This document shows, piece by piece, positions 38,644-47,608 of a stretch of 64,000 bases of DNA (positions are counted from its first letter, which is position 1; every line of letters starts with the position of its first letter). Both the position numbers and the translations under genes were made by a program. Below the pieces are notes generated by a model, which saw nothing but the letters and a program-made list of their open reading frames with translations, was not told the origin of the DNA and did no database searches. The DNA is from Streptococcus suis (GTDB lineage Bacteria > Bacillota > Bacilli > Lactobacillales > Streptococcaceae), in contig CP031970.1 in the NCBI GenBank assembly GCA_022354845.1, positions 930,001 through 994,000 of the forward strand, given 5' to 3'.

Positions 38644-39470
38644 GTTAATTGGTCAAAAATAGCTTTGTTTTTCTTTAAGGCAGAAATATAGAACGTTTTA
38701 GTGGCTTCCCTATCAGAAATGGGAATATGAACCCGCTGACTGTCATTTTCAGATGCCAGGTGGGTGATGTTTGTGGAGAAACTTGGTAGAGCAGAAGCGG
38801 AAATTAATTCTTCAAAGGCGTCCCAATCTTTTTGAACAATGAACTTTGTCCTTGTCAGACTGTCGACTAGGGGTTGCCAAATTCCCAAATCGGATCGTAC
38901 TAACATGGTCAAATCGGCTAAGTCATCAAGAGTAATTTCCTCTTGCATAGCGAAAGGATGTGCAGGGGGGATAGACAGATAGAGTTGTTCCATAAAAAAT
39001 ACATTTGATAAGATGTCGTCTTCATCTAATAGAAAACCCGCCGTTACGATGAATTGATAGTGCTCATCCTTTAAGCCATCGATTAATGCCTCATCTTCTT
39101 GTAAATCCAAACGAATTTCTTGATTATTCTCTTGTTCAGCTAGCCTAGAGCGTATTTCCCATTCGACCCCTGGAGCACAGATACCGCCAAATAAGGTGGT
39201 TGCTTGCATCGAAAAACGTCAGACATTTTCCAAAAATGTCTGACGCTGTTTTAACAATTTTCTGGCCTGTTGAACGGTGTATTTTCCTGTTTCTGTCAAG
39301 ATAAGTTTGTTTTTACTACGCTGAAAGAGTTGAACGCCTAAATCGTCTTCTAAGCTCTGCATATTGCGCGTTAGCGAGGGTTGAGAAATCAGTAAAACCT
39401 CTGCTGCCTTGGACAAAGTTCCCTGATCCGAAAAGGCGATGAGTTGTTCTAATTGTTGTAATTGTAGCAT
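38634..39470 (-). pseudogene. LysR family regulator with in-frame TGA
   Basis: The first 83 residues (from ATG 39470) are a typical LysR winged helix (LEQLIAFSDQGTLSKAAEVL, ISQPSLTRNMQSLEDDLG). Translation stops at TGA (39219-39221). The same frame continues without a shift (RFSMQATTLFGGICAPG...) into a complete effector-binding domain ending at 38634. The whole frame is 279 codons, the normal LysR length, so a single C-to-T change of CGA to TGA explains it. The DNA-binding part alone would lack the dimer and ligand domain. Target genes are unknown; no divergent partner is close. Confidence 0.85.
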
Positions 39471-39664
39471 CTGCCCCTCCGATTCTATCTATTTTATTGT
39501 CATTCTACTATTTTTTTAGGAGCTTGTAAGTGTATTGGTCATCGCTGATAATGGGGTGGTGGAAAGCTGAAGTAGTGGTTGACAATAAGCTTACAAGTGT
39601 TCGTTAAGTCCAGAAAAAATTCAAAATTATTTACTTAAAAAATCAGTTCGTGGTTGTTTTCTTA

Positions 39665-39712
39665 TAGACAACTGAAAGAAATTTTTGTATAATGTGTTTA
39701 ATAAAACACATT
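39665..39712 (+). promoter_or_regulatory. Promoter and 22-bp operator palindrome of the SOS cassette
   Basis: TAGACA (39665-39670), 17 bases, TATAAT (39688-39693). Overlapping the -10 and the start of transcription is a near-perfect palindrome, AATGTGTTTAA-TAAAACACATT (39691-39712, one mismatch), the likely binding site of the repressor encoded directly behind it. Confidence 0.75.
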
Positions 39713-39722
39713 GGGGGTATTT

Positions 39723-40421
39723 ATGTTTTCGGGAGAACGATTAAAACAACTGAGAAAAGAAAAAGGCTTGACTCAGATGGAAATTGCTCAACAATTAGAA
39801 ATCAATCGAGCTTCATATGCGAGTTGGGAGTTGGGGAGGGCAAAGCCAAATCAGTCCAATTTAGAGCGTTTAGGGAGCTTATTTGGAGTAGAACATACGT
39901 ATTTTGAATCTGAATACATGATTGTATCCAACTATCTCCGCTTAAATCAAAAAAATAGGACGAGTGCTGATCATTTTGTAGAAGAATTATTGAAAAATCA
40001 AATGGAAGAAAGTTCTAAGAAGGTCATTTCCCTTTACCCTATTCAAGTATTGGAAGAAGTTCCCTTATCTGCTGGATATGGTGAAAGTTACTACGACGAG
40101 TACCGGTTTAGTACAGTCTACTCAGATAAAGAGTACAGCTACGATTTTGCTTCATTCATTGTAGGACAGTCCATGGAGCCTGCCTATTCCGATGGAGAAG
40201 TCGCCCTGTTCTCCTCCTCAGGATATGATTATGATGGTGCAGTATATGCCATATCTTTTAATGGGAAAGCCTATATCAAGCGCGTGTACAAAGAAAAAAA
40301 TCGGTATAGGATTGTCTCCATCAATCCCCAATATCCTGATATGTATGCGTATGAATCAGACGATTTCAACATCGTTGGAAAAGTCGTTGGCCATTTCAGA
40401 CCGATTGAGAAGCTTGAATAA
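39723..40421 (+). CDS. S24 self-cleaving repressor of the SOS mutagenesis cassette (HdiR-like)
   Basis: 232 residues from ATG 39723. An XRE helix-turn-helix (about 3-58, LTQMEIAQQLEINRASYASWE) precedes an S24 peptidase domain: cleavage site VPLSAGYGES (Ala-Gly), Ser in VGQSMEPA, Lys in AYIKRVYK. It is encoded just before a Y-family polymerase and most likely represses that operon until DNA damage triggers cleavage. Lactic acid streptococci lack a classic LexA and use such HdiR proteins. The alternative TTG start at 39711 lies inside the operator. Confidence 0.9.
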   Translation: MFSGERLKQLRKEKGLTQMEIAQQLEINRASYASWELGRAKPNQSNLERLGSLFGVEHTYFESEYMIVSNYLRLNQKNRTSADHFVEELLKNQMEESSKKVISLYPIQVLEEVPLSAGYGESYYDEYRFSTVYSDKEYSYDFASFIVGQSMEPAYSDGEVALFSSSGYDYDGAVYAISFNGKAYIKRVYKEKNRYRIVSINPQYPDMYAYESDDFNIVGKVVGHFRPIEKLE

Positions 40422-40460
40422 TGAGAACAACATTTGACAATATAATGTGATGTGATGAGT

Positions 40461-41870
40461 ATGATTGATTATAAGAGAGAACCAAAAAGTGATATTGCCT
40501 TTGTTGATATGAAATCTTTCTATGCAAGTGTTGAATGTGCCAGCCGTGGTTTGCATCCTTTAAAAACTTCGCTATGTGTGATGAGTAGGGCAGACAACTC
40601 GAATGGCTTGATCCTTGCTTCATCACCCCTGTTCAAAGAAGTATTTGGCAAGTCAAATGTAGGAAGAGCCTACGATTTACCTTTTGATATACATACAAGA
40701 AAATTTTCTTACTATAATGCAAAAAGGCAAGGTCTATCGACAGACCCTGCTTATATTCGATTCATTGAGGAGTGGGCGCGAGCGACAGTTATTGTTCCGC
40801 CTCGTATGGATTTATATATTGAAAAAAATATTGAAATCCAGCATATTTTTCAGCAATACGGGAGTATCGAAGATATCATGGCCTACTCAATTGATGAAGG
40901 GTTCATTGACTTGACATCTTCTTTAAACTATTTCATTCCCAATCAATCAATTAGCCGAAAAGATAAATTAGATATGCTTAGTGCGAGAATTCAAAGGGAT
41001 ATCTATCGTAAGACAGGTGTTTATTCTACCGTTGGGATGTCTAATGCCAATCCCTTACTTGCAAAATTAGCATTAGATAATGAGGCTAAGAAAACACATA
41101 ACATGAGAGCTAACTGGTCCTATAATGATGTAACTACAAAAGTATGGGGGATTTCAAGATTAACGGACTTTTGGGGAATCGGTGCTGCAATTGAAAAAAG
41201 ACTTGAAAAACTTGGGATCTATACCATTAAAGAATTGGCGACTTACAGTCCAGATTTATTAAAGAAAGAATTTGGTGTATACGGTGTTCAATTGTGGTAT
41301 CACGCAAATGGAGTTGATGAAAGCAATGTTCATGTACCCTATAAACCAAAATCGAAAGGACTTGGTAATTCTCAGGTTCTTCCAAGAGATTATGTTAAAC
41401 AACAGGAGATTGAGCTAGTTCTGAGTGAGATGGCGGAGCAAGTTGCCATTCGTCTACGTGCCATTCGAAAAAAGACGACGACAGTTTCTATTAGTATCGG
41501 TTATTCGCGCTTTGAGGAGTCGACCTCATTCAGAGGACAAATGAAAATAGAGCCTACGAATCAGACAGAGGAACTACAAAAATATGTCATCTCTCTCTTT
41601 CGAAAAAAATACAATGGTGGTGCCGTTCGAAGTATCTCTGTATTCTACTCATCATTTGTTGATGAAAACATAACTATGCTCAGTCTCTTTGATGATCCTG
41701 AAGAAATATTGAAGAAAGAGAGACTACAGACCGCCATTGATGCAATACGCAGTCAATTTGGTTTTACCACGCTGCAAAAAGCCAATTCCTTGACAAGTGC
41801 ATCACGCAGTATTGCGAGAAGTAAATTGGTTGGAGGACATTCTGCTGGCGGTTTAGATGGATTAAAATGA
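40461..41870 (+). CDS. Y-family DNA polymerase (UmuC/ImpB-like)
   Basis: Error-prone translesion polymerase, about 469 residues. Catalytic carboxylates in FVDMKSFYASVE (motif I) and YSIDEGFIDLT (motif III), then GIGAAIEKRLEKLGI (helix-hairpin-helix thumb) and a little-finger domain. The start is ambiguous among GTG 40452, ATG 40455 and ATG 40461; I use the one giving the conserved MIDYxREPxSDIAF start. It overlaps the YolD-like gene by four bases. Expression should be damage-induced through the upstream repressor. Confidence 0.92.
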   Translation: MIDYKREPKSDIAFVDMKSFYASVECASRGLHPLKTSLCVMSRADNSNGLILASSPLFKEVFGKSNVGRAYDLPFDIHTRKFSYYNAKRQGLSTDPAYIRFIEEWARATVIVPPRMDLYIEKNIEIQHIFQQYGSIEDIMAYSIDEGFIDLTSSLNYFIPNQSISRKDKLDMLSARIQRDIYRKTGVYSTVGMSNANPLLAKLALDNEAKKTHNMRANWSYNDVTTKVWGISRLTDFWGIGAAIEKRLEKLGIYTIKELATYSPDLLKKEFGVYGVQLWYHANGVDESNVHVPYKPKSKGLGNSQVLPRDYVKQQEIELVLSEMAEQVAIRLRAIRKKTTTVSISIGYSRFEESTSFRGQMKIEPTNQTEELQKYVISLFRKKYNGGAVRSISVFYSSFVDENITMLSLFDDPEEILKKERLQTAIDAIRSQFGFTTLQKANSLTSASRSIARSKLVGGHSAGGLDGLK

Positions 41871-42226
41871 TCGATAGAAGTTATTTGCCTTACCAATCAG
41901 CAAGAGAGTATCAAGATCGAGGCATGCAAAAATGGATGGGATTCTTTTTATCTGAGCATACCAGTTCCTTGATCGAAGATAAATATAAAATAGAAGTATC
42001 ATCACAGCTATCAAAGAGTGAAATCCTCACTTACGTGACTCAATTATATACTTCACAATCTCAAGGAATGTTTGTCATCCTTCGTAAAGGCAAAAGACAA
42101 GCTTTTCAAGGACGCATAACCGAATTAAGTTCAAAGGAAATTACGATTAAAACAGTTGAACAATATGTGCTGCTTCAAATTTCTGAAATCATTGAAATGA
42201 GTTTAGTGGAGGTACTAGATGAATAG
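41867..42226 (+). CDS. YolD-like family protein
   Basis: 119 residues, matching the YolD-like small protein that accompanies UmuC-type polymerases in Firmicutes (MIDRSYLPYQSAREYQDRGMQKWMGFFLSEHT). Proposed to act like UmuD' as polymerase partner; direct evidence is thin. It overlaps both neighbours (4 and 8 bases). Confidence 0.85.
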   Translation: MIDRSYLPYQSAREYQDRGMQKWMGFFLSEHTSSLIEDKYKIEVSSQLSKSEILTYVTQLYTSQSQGMFVILRKGKRQAFQGRITELSSKEITIKTVEQYVLLQISEIIEMSLVEVLDE

Positions 42227-42527
42227 GAAAACTATATATGAAGACTTGATTCAGTTCGATTATTTCTCTGATTCCTATCTTCAGTTCGAGAAGGACTTTA
42301 ATAAATACTATAAAGGGGTAGATCCCCTCACATTTCTTATTGATGATATATTACTGACAATGGCGATGAAACAGAAAAATTATTTTCGTTTGCACAAAAG
42401 TAAGGCTACTGACGGTCGTGACCATTATTTTATTTTTAAAGTGAAAACCATGAAGGAGAACCCTCGCATTAGGTTATATGAGTATCAGGAAATGAGGTTT
42501 TCGGTGAATGTCCCATTGAATAGGTAA
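42219..42527 (+). CDS. DUF5960 family protein, 3' end replaced
   Basis: 102-residue protein commonly last in the streptococcal SOS cassette. The N-terminal part is typical (YEDLIQFDYFSDSYLQFEKDFNKYY). The end reads RLYEYQEMRFSVNVPLNR, while a second, slightly different copy of the same 3' end (RISEYQEMKFSIETKKELTRKISS) survives at 43451. This suggests the original end was displaced by the insertion of the EEP-family gene. Probably still produced, with an altered C-terminus. Confidence 0.8.
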   Translation: MNRKTIYEDLIQFDYFSDSYLQFEKDFNKYYKGVDPLTFLIDDILLTMAMKQKNYFRLHKSKATDGRDHYFIFKVKTMKENPRIRLYEYQEMRFSVNVPLNR

Positions 42528-42596
42528 TATCTCTAACTATTTATTTCTAGTTCTTAATTTATATTGACAATAGATTAAGAAAATGGTGAAAAAGTT

Positions 42597-43441
42597 ATGA
42601 CAAACATAAAAATACTTGAATGGAATATTAATCAACGCTCTTGTGAAAATAGTAGTTTCCCTGAGTATGTTATCACAGAAATTTCTCGAAAAAATCCAGA
42701 TGTTATTGTATTAGTTGAATTTAAAGGAGAAAACAATAGGTCTAGATTAGACAGAGCTTTTTCTGAGAGATATTATACTTATTCTTATAACGGTTCGAAT
42801 ATACTTGTGTGAATGGAAATATTAAAACTGGTAATGGAATTTATATGGGATTGAAGAAAAGTATATTCAATGAACCATCTCCAGAAGAAATAACTTGGGA
42901 GGAAAGTTTCAAAGACAAACAACCCAATTGGCTAAAAATAAAAAGCACCATCAAAACCGGGAAAGAGCTGACGATTATTGGTGTAAGAGTAAAAGTTGGA
43001 TCAAAACATGATAAAAAGGAATTGAATGATAGAAAATCTCAAATCAACTGGCTATTAAAAGAAAACAAACAAACCAAACGTCAAATTATTATAGGCGATT
43101 TGAACTACGGCCCAGCAGAAACTGATTGGTGTGAAAAGGAAAAGTTAAATTGGCAGGATATTGTTTATATGATGAGAGATGAAGGATATCTAGATTATCA
43201 ACAATTTTCTCCATATTCACCTCCAGGAACAAGTTGGAAAGGGAAACAATTAGATTGGCTGATTACTAAAGGGGTATTTATTGATGGACACTCGCACTAT
43301 AATCAACTTGATTGGAGTTTTGGAAAAAATAATGATTTATTCTACCTTGAAGGTTATAGGGTTCCAGAAGGATTTTTTATTATTAATGAACCTCCCTTTC
43401 CTGATCATGCAATATTAACGACTGAAATCACTTTAGAATAA
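42597..43441 (+). pseudogene. Endonuclease/exonuclease/phosphatase family gene, frameshifted
   Basis: First part (42597-42812, 71 residues) has the family start IKILEWNINQRS and PDVIVLVEFKG (catalytic Asn and Glu regions). A frameshift near 42800 follows, and the rest (from about 42800 to 43441) carries IIIGDLNYGPAET (catalytic Asp-x-Asn) and PFPDHAILTTE (Asp-His). A net change of one or two bases near CTTGTGTGAATGG would restore one protein of about 281 residues. DNase-I-like fold; substrate unknown. It sits between the two DUF5960 ends as an inserted unit. Confidence 0.8.
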
Positions 43442-43450
43442 GATTAATTT

Positions 43451-43525
43451 AGGATATCTGAGTACCAGGAAATGAAGTTTTCGATAGAAACAAAAAAAGA
43501 ATTAACTAGAAAAATTTCTAGTTAA
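43451..43525 (+). pseudogene. Duplicate 3' end of the DUF5960 gene
   Basis: Codons from AGG 43451 to TAA 43523 read RISEYQEMKFSIETKKELTRKISS. The first 11 codons parallel the end of the intact gene at 42473-42510 at both protein and DNA level (GAGTA-CAGGAAATGA-GTTTTCG). It has no start. It marks the right boundary of the inserted EEP gene, and its end forms the cassette terminator. Confidence 0.75.
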
Positions 43526-43534
43526 TTCTTTTTT
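43494..43534 (+). terminator. Terminator of the SOS cassette
   Basis: AAAAAGAATTAACTAGAAA and TTTCTAGTTAATTCTTTTT form a perfect 19-bp stem with a very small loop and T-run. Confidence 0.9.
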
Positions 43535-43535
43535 A

Positions 43536-44000
43536 GAGGGGATTAAAGGGAAATCAAACAAAGATTCACCCTTTTTAGACTAGTTTATTCCTGCTAAACT
43601 GCTGTAGAATCGCTATTTTTGCAGGTAAATCAAGCCTCTCACGAATTCTTGACGCTACTTTTTTACTAGGCGCGTTGGAATTGATTGCTGATAGAGCCTA
43701 TCCCCAGGCTCTATCACTCCCACTCTGTTTTCAACGTAAAGTGTATAAAACAGAATGCGATACTATCAAGGGAGTTAAAACAATATACAGAACAGTAAAA
43801 CACTATAAATAAAAATAAAAGTGCAATAAAAGTGCAATTTTTGCACCTAATCATACTCTGTTTATATATGAAAACTAGATTCTGAATCCAATATTTGGTT
43901 AACGAGAGGCGTTCGAATTTGAACGTCTTTTATATATTACTTTCAAATAAATATGAGGTAGAATACTATCTATTTTCTTTTTAACCCAATTGTTATAATG
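43536..44000. other. Gap at the left border of the conjugative element
   Basis: No gene is visible. Three structures stand out. GATAGAGCCT / AGGCTCTATC (43690-43715) is a perfect hairpin. Two AAAAGTGCAA direct repeats are followed by TTTTTGCAC (43818-43846), giving an inverted repeat GTGCAA-ttt-TTGCAC. AGGCGTTC-gaattt-GAACGTCT followed by TTT (43911-43934) is terminator-like. The left end of the conjugative element and its attachment site should lie here, but I cannot place the exact junction. Confidence 0.5.
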
Positions 44001-45336
44001 GAGAGTGTAAAATATTTTGTGTAAATAGAAAAAAGGAAGTCCCTTCTGTAGAATAGAGTTACCACAACACATTCACAGAAGAGAGGACTTCCCTATTAAC
44101 GATTTTACTACAGAAATTCTAAAGACTCTAGCGAACAAAGGCGATTTGAATGAATTATTCCGTGTCCATTTGGAGAAAGCAGTCAATACGCTTCTCAAAA
44201 CGGAGTTAACGGCTTTCCTAGATTACGAAAAGTATGATCGCATTGGTTTTAACACGGGTAATTCTCGTAACGGCTCCTATGACCGTACGGTCAAGACCGA
44301 GTATGGGGAACTTCATCTCCAGATTCCGCGCGACCGCAATGGTGAGTTCAAGCAACAGACTGTTCCTGCTTATAGACGGACGAATGACACGTTAGAGGAG
44401 ACCGTCATTCACCTCTTCCGAAAAGGTATTACCATGTCGGAAATCGCAGACTTGATTGAGAAAATGTATGGGCATTACTACACGCCCCAAACCATGTCCA
44501 ATATAACAAAATCATTTACAGAAGAGGTAACGGCGTTTAATGGGCGGGAGCTTCATGACCGTTATGCTGCTATTTATATGGACGCAACGTATATTCCGTT
44601 AAAGCGGAAAACCGTCGCCAAGGAAGCTATTCATATCGCAGTTGGCATTCGCCCGGACGGATCAAAGGAAGTATTGAGCTATGCGATTGCACCGACTGAA
44701 TCCATCACGATTTGGGAGGAAATTTTATTGGACCTTCAAGAGCGCGGTTTGAAAAATGTCCTCCTGTTCATCACGGATGGCTTAAAGGGGATGGTAGGAG
44801 CGATTAGTCGGTTCTATCCCAAAGCTCGTTTTCAACATTGTTGTGTACACGTTTCCCGTAATATCAGTCACAAAGTGCGTGTCGATGATCGTAAGGAAGT
44901 CTGTGATGATTTTAAAATGGTGTATCAAGCCTCATCTAAAGAGGTGGCGTTGGAAGCACGTGGTGCTTTTGCGGAAAAATGGAAAACCAGCTATCCAAAA
45001 GTGGTTGAATCGATTCTTTCGAACGATCACTTGCTCACTTTCTATGATTTCCCCTTGGCCATACGCAAGAGTATTTATTCTACGAACTTGATTGAATCCT
45101 TTAATAAGCAAATCAAGAAATACAGCCACCGCAAGGAACAGTTCCAAAACGAAGAGTCGATGGAACGTTTCTTAGTCTCGTCTTTTGATACTTACAACCA
45201 AAAATTCCTAGGTCGCAGTCATAAAGGCTTTCAACAGGCCGAAGGCGAACTTGAACAAATGCTAAGCCAACTGATTGAGAATTAGAAACAATCTGCAGTA
45301 GGGAAGAATCATTTACACAAAATTATTGACGCTCCC
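44001..45336 (+). mobile_element. Complete IS256-family insertion sequence (IS1191-like)
   Basis: Terminal inverted repeats of 26 bp (44001-44026 and 45311-45336, 21 of 26 matching, inner ends identical: ATTTTGTGTAAAT) bracket a single transposase gene. The flanking 8 bp TTATAATG (43993-44000 and 45337-45344) is an exact direct repeat, the target-site duplication expected for IS256 elements. It sits just upstream of the Gabija-like operon. Confidence 0.93.
44146..45285 (+). CDS. IS256 family transposase
   Basis: 379 residues from TTG 44146. DDE-type catalytic residues lie in IYMDATYIPL, FITDGLKGM and STNLIESFNKQ, with HCCVH before the insertion domain. The reading frame extends upstream to ATT at 44095 (INDFTTEILKTLANKGDLNELF), behind AGAGAGG. 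Relatives begin with this segment, so the natural start is probably there, either an ATT start or a former ATG changed to ATT. The shorter TTG product lacks about 17 N-terminal residues. Confidence 0.9.
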   Translation: MNELFRVHLEKAVNTLLKTELTAFLDYEKYDRIGFNTGNSRNGSYDRTVKTEYGELHLQIPRDRNGEFKQQTVPAYRRTNDTLEETVIHLFRKGITMSEIADLIEKMYGHYYTPQTMSNITKSFTEEVTAFNGRELHDRYAAIYMDATYIPLKRKTVAKEAIHIAVGIRPDGSKEVLSYAIAPTESITIWEEILLDLQERGLKNVLLFITDGLKGMVGAISRFYPKARFQHCCVHVSRNISHKVRVDDRKEVCDDFKMVYQASSKEVALEARGAFAEKWKTSYPKVVESILSNDHLLTFYDFPLAIRKSIYSTNLIESFNKQIKKYSHRKEQFQNEESMERFLVSSFDTYNQKFLGRSHKGFQQAEGELEQMLSQLIEN

Positions 45337-45381
45337 TTATAATGAGAACTTTTACTAACATAATTTATGATAAACTTACTA

Positions 45382-45387
45382 TATAAT
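45382..45387 (+). promoter_or_regulatory. Possible -10 of the Gabija-like operon
   Basis: TATAAT 32 bases before the start codon, without a good -35. The IS insertion 45 bases upstream removed or altered whatever lay before, including a second TATAAT that became the duplicated target. Confidence 0.35.
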
Positions 45388-45418
45388 CATATTAATTAAA
45401 TAGTTAGGAGATCTGCTT

Positions 45419-47608
45419 ATGTTTATATCTACTCTTCAAATTCGAAATTTTAGAAATTATGAATCCGAAATCTTTCGATTCGATAATGAGACAAATACTA
45501 TTATAGGTGAGAATGATTCAGGGAAAACCAATGCTCTTACTGCATTGAGAATCTTATTAGATGATAGTTATTACTATAGTAGTAAAACACTGAAAGAATC
45601 AGATTTTTTTCATGGAATTCAAAATGGGTGGCAAGGGCATTGGATTATTATCTCTGCGACATTTGAAGGAATCAGCGAAGAAGAATTTGACAATGAGATT
45701 TGTGCTTCCATTTCTTTAAATTCTGAAAGTCAAACAATCTTAGAAGAATTGATTTCAAATGCAGATAAAGGTGTAGGTAGTATTTCTCTATTTATTAGAC
45801 CTAACAAAGCTATTAGAAAGCAATTATTTGATATTTCCACTGAATTAGACTCTCATCAATTTAACGAATTTAGAAATTCTATTCGTCTATCCGACTATGA
45901 ATTTTACTACACATCTAAATCAAATCTAAATTTCTGTATCAATGAAAATTATGATAAATTGGTAGGAAGACTCAATGACAATATAGCTAGTAATCCTGAA
46001 GAAGACGATGAAGCTCTGTTGGGCTCAAGAATTGACATGTCAGATATTTTCAAGCATATTTCGGTTGTTTATGTTGACGCTCTTCGAGATGTTCTTAGAG
46101 AAATGAAAAACAATCGAAACCCAGTCAAAAGAATCATGGAAACAATTGAATCAAAAATATCATCAGATAATGTTGAGTCATTAAAAACAATTATACAGCA
46201 ATTAAATGAGACTATTACCAGTGTTCCTGAAATTAGGAAAATTGGCGAAAATATTAATCGGCAACTAAATAGCATAATTGGTTCAGTGTATTCTCCTAAT
46301 CTTCTTCTTTCCTCAACTATGTCAGATGATATGGGTTCTTTAGCAAAATTTCTTTCAATGAAGCCAGAACAAAATATCGACTTAGACTTACTAGGGTTAG
46401 GACATCTAAATATGATTTATTTAGCTTTGAAAATAGTCGAATTTGAAGCGTGTCGTTCAAGAGAACTACTTAATATTATGTTGATTGAAGAACCAGAAGC
46501 TCATATTCATCATCATATTCAAAAAACTCTGTTCGAAGGATTAAATCTTCAAAAAAACTATACTCAGATTCTCATGACCACACATTCTGTACATTTAGCT
46601 GAAGTGTCTGAAATATCTCGGATGAATGTATTAAAATCGTTTAATGGCAAATCTATCGTTATGAATCCAGCAAATAATCTGAACTCATTTGCTAAAGAAA
46701 AGTTAAAAAAGAACAATCTAAATCTAATAAACGCAGTAGAGAGATATTTAGATGTTAAAAGAAATGGATTGCTTTTTTCTAAAGGTGTTATCTTAGTTGA
46801 AGGAGATGCTGAAGAAATACTTATTCCTCAAATAGTAAAAAAATTATTTGGTATAAACTTAGACGAACTTGGAATAGGTTTGATTAATGTTGGTAGTACT
46901 TCGTTTGAATATATCGCTAGCTTGTTTGACGATGATAGAATACAGAGAAAGTGTGCTATTGTAACTGATTTAGATGAACAGGCAATCCCATCAGAACATC
47001 GATTGTATAAAAGCACTGCACAAGAGAAAGGTCAAGCAAGAAAAGAAAAATTATCCTCCCTTTTTAATGAAAACAATTGGGTTAATTGTTTTTATGCTAA
47101 TACAACATTTGAAATTGAGTTTTTAGATGTGAATAAAGAAAATATTCTAACTTATGTCAGTCCAATTATAGATGACGCATTCAAAGATAAAAAAACAATA
47201 ACTGCTTATAAAGAAGAAATACAAAGTGAACAATATTTAGAAAGAAATTTAGCGATGTTAAAACTAGCCAATCATGTTGGTAAGGGGTGGTTTGCAATTG
47301 AGTTAGGTGAAAAAATTGACTTTTTAATCAAAATTCCTAAGTATATTCTTAATGCTATTGCTTTTGCATGTCAGGAAATAGTAGATCTCTCAATTTATAA
47401 AAAAATTCTACTCCATACAATCGACTTGTACGAGGAAACTACAGAATTGTCAGCTTTATCAGCTAGTTTAAAAACAAGTGATACAGCTGATTTGAATATA
47501 GCAATAATTTCTTTATTAGAGTACTTTGGTAAAGATGAGGATGTTGTGTATCTAATCAATCAGATAGAAAATTACACAAAAATACTTTATGCTGAGGTTT
47601 CAAAATGA
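45419..47608 (+). CDS. gajA: OLD-family ATPase/TOPRIM nuclease, GajA-like
   Basis: 729 residues. An N-terminal ABC-type ATPase has FRNYES, Walker A GENDSGKTNAL near 31, and LLIEEPEAHIHHHIQ (Walker B) near 355. A TOPRIM domain follows with VILVEGDAEEI near 460 and VTDLDEQA near 518. The rest is a helical C-terminal region. GajA cuts DNA sequence-specifically when nucleotides are depleted by phage. ATG 45419 follows AGGAG. It overlaps the helicase gene by four bases. It is longer than the best-known GajA (578 residues), so it may be a variant branch. Very AT-rich, unlike neighbours. OLD plus UvrD pairing supports the Gabija assignment. Confidence 0.85.
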   Translation: MFISTLQIRNFRNYESEIFRFDNETNTIIGENDSGKTNALTALRILLDDSYYYSSKTLKESDFFHGIQNGWQGHWIIISATFEGISEEEFDNEICASISLNSESQTILEELISNADKGVGSISLFIRPNKAIRKQLFDISTELDSHQFNEFRNSIRLSDYEFYYTSKSNLNFCINENYDKLVGRLNDNIASNPEEDDEALLGSRIDMSDIFKHISVVYVDALRDVLREMKNNRNPVKRIMETIESKISSDNVESLKTIIQQLNETITSVPEIRKIGENINRQLNSIIGSVYSPNLLLSSTMSDDMGSLAKFLSMKPEQNIDLDLLGLGHLNMIYLALKIVEFEACRSRELLNIMLIEEPEAHIHHHIQKTLFEGLNLQKNYTQILMTTHSVHLAEVSEISRMNVLKSFNGKSIVMNPANNLNSFAKEKLKKNNLNLINAVERYLDVKRNGLLFSKGVILVEGDAEEILIPQIVKKLFGINLDELGIGLINVGSTSFEYIASLFDDDRIQRKCAIVTDLDEQAIPSEHRLYKSTAQEKGQARKEKLSSLFNENNWVNCFYANTTFEIEFLDVNKENILTYVSPIIDDAFKDKKTITAYKEEIQSEQYLERNLAMLKLANHVGKGWFAIELGEKIDFLIKIPKYILNAIAFACQEIVDLSIYKKILLHTIDLYEETTELSALSASLKTSDTADLNIAIISLLEYFGKDEDVVYLINQIENYTKILYAEVSK

